From the NCBI GenBank assembly GCA_043745195.1, contig JAYTTF010000091.1, positions 1 through 27,908 on the forward strand: DNA of 27,908 bases. The letters are read 5' to 3'. The notes beneath the pieces are model-generated. The model did not search any database, had not been told where the DNA came from, and saw only the letters and a program-made list of their open reading frames with translations. Positions within the stretch are counted from its first letter, which is position 1, and each line of letters starts with the position of its first letter. Of this stretch, positions 1-7,627 are shown in pieces. The position numbers and the translations under genes are program-made. Source of the DNA: JANXSF01 sp043745195 (lineage in GTDB: Bacteria; Acidobacteriota; Terriglobia; Bryobacterales; Bryobacteraceae).

Positions 1-729
1 GTGCAGATTCACGTTCCTGATACCAGGGCACCGCGGGTGATTTCAACTGTTGGCACCATGGGCAATCTGGTGAATGAAGTATTGCAAGCTGCTGTGGGCA
101 ACCACTTCAGAGACACCTTACAGAGCATGCCCGCAGTGCGATTCATTGAGACGCGGCAGGATGTGCAGCGGCAGGCTTTTGAGAATATCCGGAAGCAACT
201 GGAAACTTACAACGTGGAAACGTTGGGAGTGTATGTGCAGGATGTGATTCTGCCAGTGGACTTAGTAAAGGTGCTGACTGAGCGCGAAATTGCCAAACAG
301 GAGATTGCAACTTTTGAGCAACAAAAGCAGGCTCAAATGCAACGCATCGAAACGGAACAAGCGCGTGGTACGGCTGATATGCAAGCTGAGTTAGCTAAGT
401 CGAAGGTTGGTGTGAATATCAAGTCGAATAACTCAACGGCTCGAAAGGCCGAGGCTGATGGGGAAGCTTACTACATCAGCGAAACAGGTCAGGCGAAAGG
501 TGCTGAAGTGAAAGCAATTGGCTTGGCTAAAGCTGAAGCGTATGATGCGCAGGTGAAGGCTTTTGGTGCCAATGCTACGGCATTCGTCAACGTGGTGGAT
601 GCCCTGGCGAAGAGCGGCGTGCCGATTGTTCCAGAGATTCTAGTTACTGGCGGGAATGCTGGTGGGATCGATGGTGTTGCGGCAACGTTGATGAGGTACT
701 TGGGCGAGCGTAGCGGCAAGGCTGCGTAG
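1..729 (+). CDS. SPFH/band 7 (flotillin-like) protein, C-terminal part, 5' end outside window
   Basis: The reading frame is open from the first base, so the true start lies upstream; the GTG at position 1 is probably internal. The 242 visible residues show the end of an SPFH domain (about residues 1-100, with a 'VETLGVYVQDVILP' segment). This is followed by a long charged coiled coil rich in Glu, Lys, Gln and Ala (about 95-195), with repeated 'KAEA/GEA' units typical of flotillin-like proteins. The short C-terminal tail is Gly-rich. Family knowledge: SPFH proteins oligomerise at membranes and act as scaffolds for proteases or microdomains. The membrane anchor expected at the N terminus is not visible here. 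A 36-bp hairpin starts just after the stop. The family call is fairly secure; a specific role is not. Confidence 0.8.
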   Translation: MQIHVPDTRAPRVISTVGTMGNLVNEVLQAAVGNHFRDTLQSMPAVRFIETRQDVQRQAFENIRKQLETYNVETLGVYVQDVILPVDLVKVLTEREIAKQEIATFEQQKQAQMQRIETEQARGTADMQAELAKSKVGVNIKSNNSTARKAEADGEAYYISETGQAKGAEVKAIGLAKAEAYDAQVKAFGANATAFVNVVDALAKSGVPIVPEILVTGGNAGGIDGVAATLMRYLGERSGKAA

Positions 730-738
730 CGCAATAGA

Positions 739-774
739 CTGGCCGGTTGTCAACTAACTTTGGCGACTGGCCAG
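739..774 (+). terminator. Hairpin between convergent genes, possible terminator
   Basis: A 15-bp stem with a 6-base loop starts 10 bases after the SPFH stop. The left arm is CTGGCCGGTTGTCAA and the right arm TTGGCGACTGGCCAG. Three pairs are G-U when read on the plus strand, and these become mismatches on the minus strand, so the structure favours plus-strand transcripts. No T-tract follows, so it is not a classical intrinsic terminator. It overlaps the last codons of the convergent metallophosphoesterase gene. Confidence 0.4.
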
Positions 775-1371
775 ATCGTGTAGATCAAGCAGCACTCCGC
801 GTTTCCCTACATTTTGCCCAACGGTTGTGCCCAACTCAGCCACCACACCTTCGCACTCATGAATGTGGCCGCAATAGAATCGAATCGGCTGTTCAGTAGC
901 GATGAACTCGGCGATTGCTGTGCTTCCGAAGTGGGCTCCTGGTGTTGTGCCATCCAATGGAGAATCTTTAGGTGGGCAATGGCAAACTAGAATCAACGGC
1001 TTCAGTCCGCGAAAAGGTTCCAGCCGTTTTGCGATTTCGGCTTCCGTGTATTCGCCGGGCGTATTGAACGGCGTGGGATTTGAGTAACCCAAAGCCGCTA
1101 TATGGAAGCCGTCAAGTTCGATGGAACGTCCGTGCAAAGCAGCAAAACCGAACTGCTGGCAGAAGCGGTCAATCTCCGGCTCTGATTCATGGTTGCCCGG
1201 AATCACGAACATCCTGCCGGCGTGCTTTCGCATTACTTCGCCGGCTGCTTCAAGGCCACGAGACCAACTTACTAAGTCACCGGCAGCGATGTAGTAATCC
1301 GCTTCAATATCCATTAAGCGGGTCAGCGACTTCAGGTCACTATGAATGTCTGAAAAAATCAGAAGTTTCAC
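754..1371 (-). CDS. Metallophosphoesterase (YfcE/Icc-like calcineurin fold)
   Basis: 205 residues, starting at a GTG codon. The full metallophosphoesterase signature is present: DIH (D8, H10), GD (G31-D32), GNHE (59-62), a histidine in 'VCHCPP' (about 129-134) and GHIH (168-171). These residues bind two metal ions in the calcineurin-like fold. The protein has no signal peptide or membrane segment, so it is probably cytosolic. Small stand-alone enzymes of this type hydrolyse phosphodiesters or phosphomonoesters, and the substrate cannot be told from sequence. It lies 127 bp downstream of speA on the same strand, but a palindromic element sits between them, so co-transcription is uncertain. A GGGAG motif about 10 bases upstream supports the GTG start. 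Confidence 0.85.
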   Translation of the reverse strand: MKLLIFSDIHSDLKSLTRLMDIEADYYIAAGDLVSWSRGLEAAGEVMRKHAGRMFVIPGNHESEPEIDRFCQQFGFAALHGRSIELDGFHIAALGYSNPTPFNTPGEYTEAEIAKRLEPFRGLKPLILVCHCPPKDSPLDGTTPGAHFGSTAIAEFIATEQPIRFYCGHIHECEGVVAELGTTVGQNVGKRGVLLDLHDLASRQS

Positions 1372-1387
1372 AGTTCATTCTCCCGCT

Positions 1388-1486
1388 GACAAACCGGGGA
1401 TAGCCAACGAAATTCCGCGCCAAGAGCAGTGTATCCATTTACCAATTTCCGGTGCGCGGAAATTCGCAGGCAGTCCCCGGTTTGTC
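1388..1486. repeat. Palindromic element with 13-bp terminal inverted repeats
   Basis: Between the metallophosphoesterase and speA genes a 99-bp segment begins with GACAAACCGGGGA and ends with the exact reverse complement TCCCCGGTTTGTC. Inside it lies a second inverted repeat, AATTTCCG (1444-1451) with CGGAAATT a few bases later, and a partial match AATTCCGCGC near 1410. The whole could fold as a nested hairpin. It may be a REP- or MITE-like element, or a terminator for speA read on the minus strand. No clear target-site duplication is visible. Confidence 0.55.
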
Positions 1487-1498
1487 GAACTGAGCATC

Positions 1499-3442
1499 CT
1501 ATGGTTCCACGCTTTCCAAATAGGTGTAGCCGTGCATCCCTTCTTCGTAGAAACGTAAATGCCTGCCGGCCTCCTCATACCCCAGCTTCCCTTCGCGCAC
1601 AGCTATTTCCAGATCCTTGCGGTAGGATTCCACCAGCTGTTTCCAATCGAACTGTACATATTCCAGGACTTCGCGTACGGTATCGCCTTGAATCACGTGA
1701 TCCAGTTGAATTTCGCCGGTTTCGGTTAGGTTAACGTGGACCGCGTTGGTGTCGCCCAACAGGTTATGCAGGTCGCCTAGAATCTCCTGATACGCGCCTA
1801 CAAGGAACGCTCCAAGGAAGTAATCCTGGCCGGTGAACTGATGCAGTTCAAGGGTATGTTTCACATCGCGACGATCAATGAAGCGATCAATTTTCCCGTC
1901 AGAATCGCAGGAAATATCGCCCAAAACAGCATGACGAGTGGGTTTTTCATCCAACCGGTGAATCGGCATTACTGGGAACAACTGCTTGATAGCCCAACTG
2001 TCTGGCATGCTTTGAAACAAGGAGAAGTTGCAGAAGAATGTGTCGGAAAGCAGGCTCTCCAACCCTTCTAATTCCTCAGGGAAATAATCGAGCTGTTTGC
2101 CGATTTGCAAAATGCGGCGCGAAATATTCCAGTACAAGTTTTCTGCCAAGCTGCGCTGTTCTAAAGATAAGAACCCCAGGCTGAACATGTTTAAAGCCGA
2201 ATCCAGGGACTGCTGCGAATCGTGATGGCTTTCCAACAAATTGCGGGCCGTTAGCGATTTGTAAGTTTGCACCAGATCAATTAAGGGCTGCTCGAAATCT
2301 TCGCGCGGTTCGCTAGGCACATCGTGATCGCCGAAACCGGTAACGCCCAAAACATTGAATAGCAGACAGCTATGGTAGGCCACAGCTGCGCGACCGCTTT
2401 CGCTGATGATCGTAGGATGGGGAACTTCCGCATCGTCACAAACATTCTGAATGTGGTGTACAACGTCGCCCGCGTACTCTTCCAGCGAGTAGTTCACACT
2501 GGATTCGAAATCGGTTTGAGAACCGTCATAGTCAATCCCCAATCCACCGCCAACGTCGAGGTACCTTAGCCCAGCACCGCTGCGCTTCAATTCCACGTAG
2601 ACCCGCGCGGCTTCAATTACGGCTTGCTTGATTTGGCGAATATTGGTGATTTGGCTACCCAAATGGAAGTGAAGTAATTCCAGGCAATCTTCCATTCCTT
2701 CAGATTTAAGCCGCTCCAAGGCCTTGAGTGCTTCGCTAACTGTTAGTCCGAATTTAGACCGGTACCCGCCGGAGGATTTCCAGCGACCCGAACCCTTGGC
2801 TGCAAGCTTGACGCGAATGCCAATGGAAGGTTTAACGCCCAACTTCTTGGCATGCTTAATGATCAGATCCAACTCAGTGAACTTTTCCACAACCGGCGTA
2901 ATGCGGCGGCCGATTTTGCAGCCCATCATAGCCAGTTCAATATACTCTTCGTCTTTGAAGCCATTGCAGATAATGGGGGTCTGGTTGTCTGCCAGTCCGA
3001 GCACAACCAATAGTTCAGGCTTTGAACCAGCTTCGAGGCCAAATTTGTAGGCTTTGCCGAATTCAAAAACCTCTTCAACCACTTGGCGCTGCTGATTCAC
3101 TTTGATGGGGAACACACAGCAATATTCGCCTTTATAGCCATTTTCATTAATTGCGGAACGAAACGCCTGATTCAATTCGCCAATTCGATGCTTCAAAATT
3201 TCACCGAAGCGAACCAGGATTGGCAGATTGATGCCGCGCATCACTAAGGTATCCACCAACTGTTTTAGATCAATAGAACGTGCCGGATCCTTTCCCGGGC
3301 GTACCCATAAATGCCCATTGGCGCCTACGCTGAAATAGCCTTTACCCCAGGCCTCAACGTCGTACAACTCAGAGGCGTCAGTAACGCTCCATCGTTCAGT
3401 CACATCCAACTTAGCGGTTTCGTTCACTTTTACAGTACTCAA
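1499..3442 (-). CDS. speA: Biosynthetic arginine decarboxylase
   Basis: 647 residues, the usual length for the SpeA family. It is a PLP enzyme that converts arginine to agmatine and CO2, the first step of one putrescine/spermidine route. Residues seen: the PLP lysine in 'FPIKVNQ' (K114), 'HFHLGSQ' and 'DVGGGLGIDYDG' of the alanine-racemase-like barrel, and 'CDSDGKID' in the C-terminal beta domain, which carries the catalytic cysteine. The start is a TTG codon at 3442. An AGGTGA ribosome-binding motif (3451-3456 on the minus strand) sits about 8 bases upstream and supports it. The upstream 99 bases are shared with the divergent dehydrogenase gene. No agmatine deiminase or agmatinase gene is nearby. 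Confidence 0.95.
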   Translation of the reverse strand: MSTVKVNETAKLDVTERWSVTDASELYDVEAWGKGYFSVGANGHLWVRPGKDPARSIDLKQLVDTLVMRGINLPILVRFGEILKHRIGELNQAFRSAINENGYKGEYCCVFPIKVNQQRQVVEEVFEFGKAYKFGLEAGSKPELLVVLGLADNQTPIICNGFKDEEYIELAMMGCKIGRRITPVVEKFTELDLIIKHAKKLGVKPSIGIRVKLAAKGSGRWKSSGGYRSKFGLTVSEALKALERLKSEGMEDCLELLHFHLGSQITNIRQIKQAVIEAARVYVELKRSGAGLRYLDVGGGLGIDYDGSQTDFESSVNYSLEEYAGDVVHHIQNVCDDAEVPHPTIISESGRAAVAYHSCLLFNVLGVTGFGDHDVPSEPREDFEQPLIDLVQTYKSLTARNLLESHHDSQQSLDSALNMFSLGFLSLEQRSLAENLYWNISRRILQIGKQLDYFPEELEGLESLLSDTFFCNFSLFQSMPDSWAIKQLFPVMPIHRLDEKPTRHAVLGDISCDSDGKIDRFIDRRDVKHTLELHQFTGQDYFLGAFLVGAYQEILGDLHNLLGDTNAVHVNLTETGEIQLDHVIQGDTVREVLEYVQFDWKQLVESYRKDLEIAVREGKLGYEEAGRHLRFYEEGMHGYTYLESVEP

Positions 3443-3501
3443 TTCTTAGATCACCTCTTGCTTATGGGAAGTTTTAAATTTAGCCGGAAACTTCAGTGTG
3501 C

Positions 3502-3530
3502 TTCGAAATCGCCGCCGAGGCAACTATAAT
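3502..3530 (+). promoter_or_regulatory. Putative promoter for the SDR gene
   Basis: A perfect TATAAT lies at 3525-3530. A weak -35-like TTCGAA lies at 3502-3507 with a 17-base spacer. The ATG at 3542 is only 11 bases past the -10 box and no Shine-Dalgarno motif lies between, so the transcript may be leaderless or nearly so. Confidence 0.4.
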
Positions 3531-3541
3531 TTGGTTACAGC

Positions 3542-4315
3542 ATGTCGATCCAATTGGAAAACAAGACGGCGCTAGTCACCGGCGCAAGTAAAGGTATAGG
3601 AAAAGGCACGGCGTTGGAGTTGGCCCGCCTGGGTTGCAATGTGATTGTGAATTACAATTCCGACCAGGCAGGGGCGCAGATCACCGTGGCTGAAATTCAG
3701 GCGATGGGTAGGCAGGCATTTTCTATAGGAGGGGATGTGGGCGACGCCGCTGCCGTGGATGCGATGTTCAAACAGAGTTATAAACACTTCCCAACATTGG
3801 ACATTCTTGTGAACAATGCCGGGACGCAAACCTGGAAAGCGCTGCTTGATTTGACTGAGCAGGAATGGGACCGCGTGATTGATACGAATCTGAAGGGCTG
3901 CTTTCTGGCGACGCAGAAGGCCGCGGCACACATGAAGGAGCAGGGGGGCGGGTCAATTATCAACATTGGGTCGGGCTGCAATAAATTTGCTTTTCCCATG
4001 TTGGCAAGTTATACGGCCAGCAAGGGAGGCATGGAACAATTTACGAAAGTATCGGCGGTGGAGTTGGGGCGGTACGGGATTCGAGTGAACTGCGTTGCTC
4101 CTGGGGCGGTGGAAATTGAGCGGACAAAGCTGGAGGCGTCGAGTTATGCCGACACATGGGCGAAAGCCACGCCACTTGGGCGAGTGGGCCAACCGTTGGA
4201 TGTGGCGCGAACGGTTGCGTTCCTTGCCAGCGACTATGCCAGCTTCATTACGGGGCAAACGATTTATGTAGACGGCGGGTTATTTGCGAAGCCTCACTGG
4301 CCTTATGAGTATTGA
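3542..4315 (+). CDS. SDR family NAD(P)-dependent oxidoreductase
   Basis: 257 residues, a classical short-chain dehydrogenase. Seen: the nucleotide-binding TGASKGIG motif (13-20), NNAG (91-94), the catalytic serine in 'NIGSG' (S144), YTASK with Y157 and K161, and the C-terminal 'VDGG' segment. Enzymes of this shape reduce or oxidise alcohols and ketones, as in FabG or glucose 1-dehydrogenase. The neighbourhood gives no substrate, and no fatty-acid genes are nearby. It is transcribed divergently from speA. The start at 3542 fits the family N terminus and the nearby -10 box. Confidence 0.9.
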   Translation: MSIQLENKTALVTGASKGIGKGTALELARLGCNVIVNYNSDQAGAQITVAEIQAMGRQAFSIGGDVGDAAAVDAMFKQSYKHFPTLDILVNNAGTQTWKALLDLTEQEWDRVIDTNLKGCFLATQKAAAHMKEQGGGSIINIGSGCNKFAFPMLASYTASKGGMEQFTKVSAVELGRYGIRVNCVAPGAVEIERTKLEASSYADTWAKATPLGRVGQPLDVARTVAFLASDYASFITGQTIYVDGGLFAKPHWPYEY

Positions 4316-4341
4316 TTGGTGAACATGGCTACACTGAAATT

Positions 4342-4569
4342 ATGGAACTCACGCGGGAACAAATGAAGCAATGCGTTCAGTTATGGCAACGCAACGGCGA
4401 GTTCCTCGAACGCTTGCGTGAGGATGATATTCGCAGCGCCAACACTCAGCAATCCATTCTGATGTTTGAACAAGCCTTCCGCGCCGCATTACGTGATTTA
4501 CCGGCGCGTCCCACTTCTGGTCTGGTTGAATGGCAGCGCTATATGCAGCTTTGGCGGCGGCGTGGTTGA
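4342..4569 (+). CDS. Small protein of unknown function upstream of nucleotidyltransferase
   Basis: 75 residues from the ATG at 4342; an in-frame TTG at 4312 would add ten residues and overlap the SDR stop. The sequence is mostly helical and charged, with many Gln, Arg and Trp residues ('LWQRNGEFLERLRE', 'WQRYMQLWRRRG') and no recognised domain. Its stop overlaps the probable GTG start of the following nucleotidyltransferase gene by 8 bases, which suggests translational coupling. The small-gene-then-nucleotidyltransferase order resembles toxin-antitoxin operons in which the antitoxin comes first. That role is inference, because the sequence itself matches no antitoxin family I recognise. Confidence 0.6.
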   Translation: MELTREQMKQCVQLWQRNGEFLERLREDDIRSANTQQSILMFEQAFRAALRDLPARPTSGLVEWQRYMQLWRRRG

Positions 4570-5134
4570 CCTGATCTCTGCCGCATACCAGTTGCAACAG
4601 CAAATTGAATCTCGCGGCTGGCGGTTTTGCTTCATAGGCGGATTGGCCGTGCAACATTGGGGCGAACCGCGCATGACACGAGATCTTGATTTGGCTTTGT
4701 TGGCCGGTTTCGGGACAGAGGCGCTTTTCGTGGAAGGTTTGTTGGAAATTTATCAGGGACGGATAGCCGATGCTCGCAGCTTTGCATTGGAAAGACGCAT
4801 CCTTTTGCTCCAGACTGAATCGGGGATTGGTATTGATGTTTCCCTGGCAGCGCTCCCTTTTGAAGAGCAGGCAGTGGATCGATCAATCCTAGTAGAGTTC
4901 ATGCCAGGTACGAGTTTGCGTATATGCTCCGCCGAAGACTTGATTGTCATGAAAATATTCGCAAGCCGGGAGATTGATCTCCGAGATGTTCGATCCATTA
5001 TTGTCCGGCAAGGAGATACTAACTTGGATTGGAACTATATTGAATCTTACGTTAGGGAGCTAGCTGAGCTAAAGGAAGATCCAAACATGATTGGTGTGCT
5101 GAGAAGACTTCGCTTGCCTCTAAATCCGATCTAA
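4562..5134 (+). CDS. AbiEii-like nucleotidyltransferase
   Basis: 190 residues from the GTG at 4562. A longer in-frame start at 4466 would add 32 residues lying entirely within the preceding gene and lacking similarity to the family. The nucleotidyltransferase core is clear: 'IGGLAVQHWG' (G26-G27), then 'TRDLDLAL' with metal-binding D41 and D43, then the third acidic residue in 'GIDVS' (D92). A C-terminal 'EDLIVMK...RDVRSI' segment is typical of AbiEii/DUF6036-type proteins. Known members act as toxins in abortive-infection type IV toxin-antitoxin systems by modifying RNA, while others have no known role. Its stop and the stop of the convergent regulator gene share the bases CTAA at 5131-5134. 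Confidence 0.75.
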   Translation: MVDLISAAYQLQQQIESRGWRFCFIGGLAVQHWGEPRMTRDLDLALLAGFGTEALFVEGLLEIYQGRIADARSFALERRILLLQTESGIGIDVSLAALPFEEQAVDRSILVEFMPGTSLRICSAEDLIVMKIFASREIDLRDVRSIIVRQGDTNLDWNYIESYVRELAELKEDPNMIGVLRRLRLPLNPI

Positions 5135-7308
5135 AAACAAAGTGCTTCAAACTCACTCGCAGTAAGTGGATGAGAAATGAAATATCCTTGGGCAAACTCG
5201 CAACCCAGGTCGCGGATAAGGTCCAACTGCTCCCTGGTTTCAATCCCTTCTGCGATCACTTCCAGGCGCAGTGCATGTGCCAATTCAATAATCGCTTTTA
5301 CAATCAGCGAATCCTCGGATGCACCCCCAAGTTTTGAAACAAAGGATCGGTCGATCTTCAGCGAATCTATAGGAAAGCGGCTGAGGTACGAAAGAGACGA
5401 ATACCCTGTGCCGAAATCATCAATGCTTAAACCAATGGACCGGCTTTTCAATTCGAGTAGTGTTTCCGATGTAAGCTCAGCGTTATCCATAATTCCACTT
5501 TCTGTGATTTCCAACTTCAACTGGTGTGGGCTGAGACCTGTAGATTTTAGAGTTGCAGAAACACGCTCCACAAAAGTCCGTTGCAAAAACTCTTTGCAGG
5601 AAACATTGACGTGCAAAGAGAGCTGGCTGCCACCAATGGCCTTTGTGTTCCACTTTGCCATTTGCTGACACGCTTCCCCAAGAACCCATTTCCCAATGTC
5701 TACAACCAGATTTGTTTCCTCAGCGAGAGCTATGAAAATAGTCGGACTAACTGGATTTCCGTCGCTATCGCTCCAGCGGATAAGTGCCTCAACACCTTCA
5801 ATTCGATTTGTTTTAAATGACAAAATCGGCTGATAGAGCAGCGAAAATCCTCCACGTTCAATAGTTCTGCGAAGATCCGTTTCCAGCCGCAAGCGGGCCA
5901 CCGTTTCTGCCCGCATAGCAATGTCGAAAACTTCAAAACAGTTCTTTCCGCCCGCCTTGGCGCGATACATGGCCGTGTCAGCATCGCGCAGCATTGCTGC
6001 TGCCTGACTACTGCCGTCAGCTTCATACCCCGTACCAGTGATGGCGATCCCCAGGCTGGCGCTAGTGTAAACCTCGTTTTCCCCCAATTGGAATGGAGTG
6101 GAAAGTTCGCTCAAAATTCTGGTGGCCACGGTCACTGCGTCTTCCAGCGAATTCAATCCGCGAAGCAGGATTGCAAATTCATCACCGCCAAAACGGGCAA
6201 CGGTCTGTGCTTCTGAAGAACTCGCGCAAAACGGAGCACCGGCGGCTGCTGAAACTGCACAAGTTCCTGATTCGTTTTTGGGCCGCCGGGCCCTTTGCGC
6301 TTCAGACATTCTCATCAAAACATCGGAGGGACGCACTGCGGATTGCAACCGGCGGGTGATGCCGATCAACAGCGCGTCACCTGCCAGATGGCCCAGGCTG
6401 TCGTTAACCAGCTTGAATCGATCCACGTCCATGAAAATTACGGCACAATGCGTTTCAGGATTATTGCGGGTTTCTACAATCGCCTGTTCCAGGCGGTCAA
6501 GAAATTGCAAACGGTTGGGCAACCCGGTTAATGGATCGGAAGCCTTGGAGGTTGTGATATCCGTAAGCGAACCAGCAATGCGCGTAGCAGTGCCATCGCT
6601 CAGCCGCGTTGCCAAACCTCTGGCCAGCATCCAACGGTAGGATCCATTTTTGTGCTGAACCTTGTGTTCAACTTCCAGAAACGCCGTTAAACCACCCAAG
6701 TGCGCGTCAATGGCTTCGCTGGTGGAAGGCCCGTCGTCAGGATGAATTCGATTCAGCCACTCCGAGGGCTTGTCTGAAATACCCACTGGATCCAAGCCGA
6801 GCATGGAGCACCAGCGCGAAGAATAGTAGATACGATTCGTTTTTAAATTCCAATCCCAAATCCCATCATTGGTTCCATTGGCCGCAAGGGAGAACCGGGC
6901 TTCACTATCGCGCAAGGCTTCTTCGGTGTGCTTGCGGGTAAGCTGTGTATTCATTCGCGCTAAAGCTACAGCAAAATCAATGGGCTTGACAATATAATCG
7001 TTAGCGCCAAGTTCCAGAGCTTCTACAATGCGGGTGCTGTCGGATTCAGCAGTCACCATGATCACCGGAAGGTCGCTGGAGGAATGCGTTTTGCGAAGTG
7101 ATTGCAACACCTGTGCCCCGCTTAGGTTCGGCATCATGTGATCAAGCAGCACCAGATCAAATGCGCCATCCCGAATGGCAGTTAAAGCCTGAAGACCGTC
7201 TTCCGCACAAGTAACGTCAAAACCTTTGCGAAATAGCCGGCGGGCAAGCAATTCACGGTTGGCTTCCTCGTCATCAACAACAAGAATATGGGAACGCTTT
7301 TCAGCCAT
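5131..7308 (-). CDS. Response regulator with REC-PAS-GGDEF-EAL domains (cyclic-di-GMP signalling)
   Basis: 725 residues from the ATG at 7308, which has a GGTGG motif just upstream; a GTG two codons earlier is possible. Order: receiver domain (about 5-120, acidic pocket D12/D13, phospho-acceptor D56, K108), PAS domain (about 135-260, with 'NRIHPDD' and 'YRWMLARG'), GGDEF domain (about 265-470, intact GGDEF at 374-378) and EAL domain (about 485-720, EAL at 507-509, 'DDFGTGYSSL' and 'KIDRSF' present). Both catalytic motifs look intact, so it may make and degrade cyclic-di-GMP. No histidine kinase gene is nearby. Residues 330-368 form an insertion just before the GGDEF motif (see repeat entry). 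The upstream region is shared with the divergent TonB receptor gene. Confidence 0.92.
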   Translation of the reverse strand: MAEKRSHILVVDDEEANRELLARRLFRKGFDVTCAEDGLQALTAIRDGAFDLVLLDHMMPNLSGAQVLQSLRKTHSSSDLPVIMVTAESDSTRIVEALELGANDYIVKPIDFAVALARMNTQLTRKHTEEALRDSEARFSLAANGTNDGIWDWNLKTNRIYYSSRWCSMLGLDPVGISDKPSEWLNRIHPDDGPSTSEAIDAHLGGLTAFLEVEHKVQHKNGSYRWMLARGLATRLSDGTATRIAGSLTDITTSKASDPLTGLPNRLQFLDRLEQAIVETRNNPETHCAVIFMDVDRFKLVNDSLGHLAGDALLIGITRRLQSAVRPSDVLMRMSEAQRARRPKNESGTCAVSAAAGAPFCASSSEAQTVARFGGDEFAILLRGLNSLEDAVTVATRILSELSTPFQLGENEVYTSASLGIAITGTGYEADGSSQAAAMLRDADTAMYRAKAGGKNCFEVFDIAMRAETVARLRLETDLRRTIERGGFSLLYQPILSFKTNRIEGVEALIRWSDSDGNPVSPTIFIALAEETNLVVDIGKWVLGEACQQMAKWNTKAIGGSQLSLHVNVSCKEFLQRTFVERVSATLKSTGLSPHQLKLEITESGIMDNAELTSETLLELKSRSIGLSIDDFGTGYSSLSYLSRFPIDSLKIDRSFVSKLGGASEDSLIVKAIIELAHALRLEVIAEGIETREQLDLIRDLGCEFAQGYFISHPLTASEFEALCF
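6205..6321 (-). repeat. In-frame 117-bp palindromic insertion inside the GGDEF domain
   Basis: In most GGDEF proteins 'RPSD' is followed directly by 'TVAR.GGDEF'. Here 39 residues separate the two halves, rich in Ala, Ser and Arg and containing two SEAQ tetrapeptides. At the DNA level TCTGAAG (6212-6218) is reverse-repeated by CTTCAGA (6300-6306), and CGCAAA (6225-6230) by TTTGCG (6294-6299). The insert therefore has imperfect terminal inverted repeats like a miniature mobile element. Its length is a multiple of three and it contains no stop in this frame, so the host gene stays open. Confidence 0.55.
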
Positions 7309-7627
7309 TGCCACCCAAACTGAAACAAGAATCGCCGGAGGAGCGTTTCAACAGCAACGAATTGTGGATTTCAACCGGGATCAATGTCATAGAAAACACC
7401 GTCAAAGCTTAAGCAGGCACACCGAGCCATTTGTCAGAAATACCGATTTCTACGCGATGCACTATTGATCGACCTTTGGGGGACAATTCATTAGTGAGAA
7501 GGTGTTCTTTTTAAGTGGTAAGGCGCTCTTTAGAAGGGCTCTAAGGAGTCGTACTACATTACTCCTCATTGGCTTTACTCACAAAACCCGCTATCTTGGG
7601 AATAATCGTTGTTCCCAGGAAGGTCAA
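7309..7627. other. Intergenic region between divergent regulator and TonB receptor genes
   Basis: This stretch of about 320 bases contains no convincing gene. An inverted repeat AGAAAT-ACCG-ATTTCT lies at 7436-7451 and could be an operator. A second one, TGGGAA (7597-7602) with TTCCCA (7612-7617), lies directly before the receptor's ribosome-binding site AGGAAGG (7617-7623) and could affect its translation. An in-frame upstream start at 7502 would extend the receptor by 42 residues, but it would place the signal peptide internally, so I rejected it. Confidence 0.4.

Noticed and set aside
7502..7627. N-terminal extension of the TonB receptor from 7502
   Set aside because: It would bury the signal peptide, and the ATG at 7628 has a strong ribosome-binding site.
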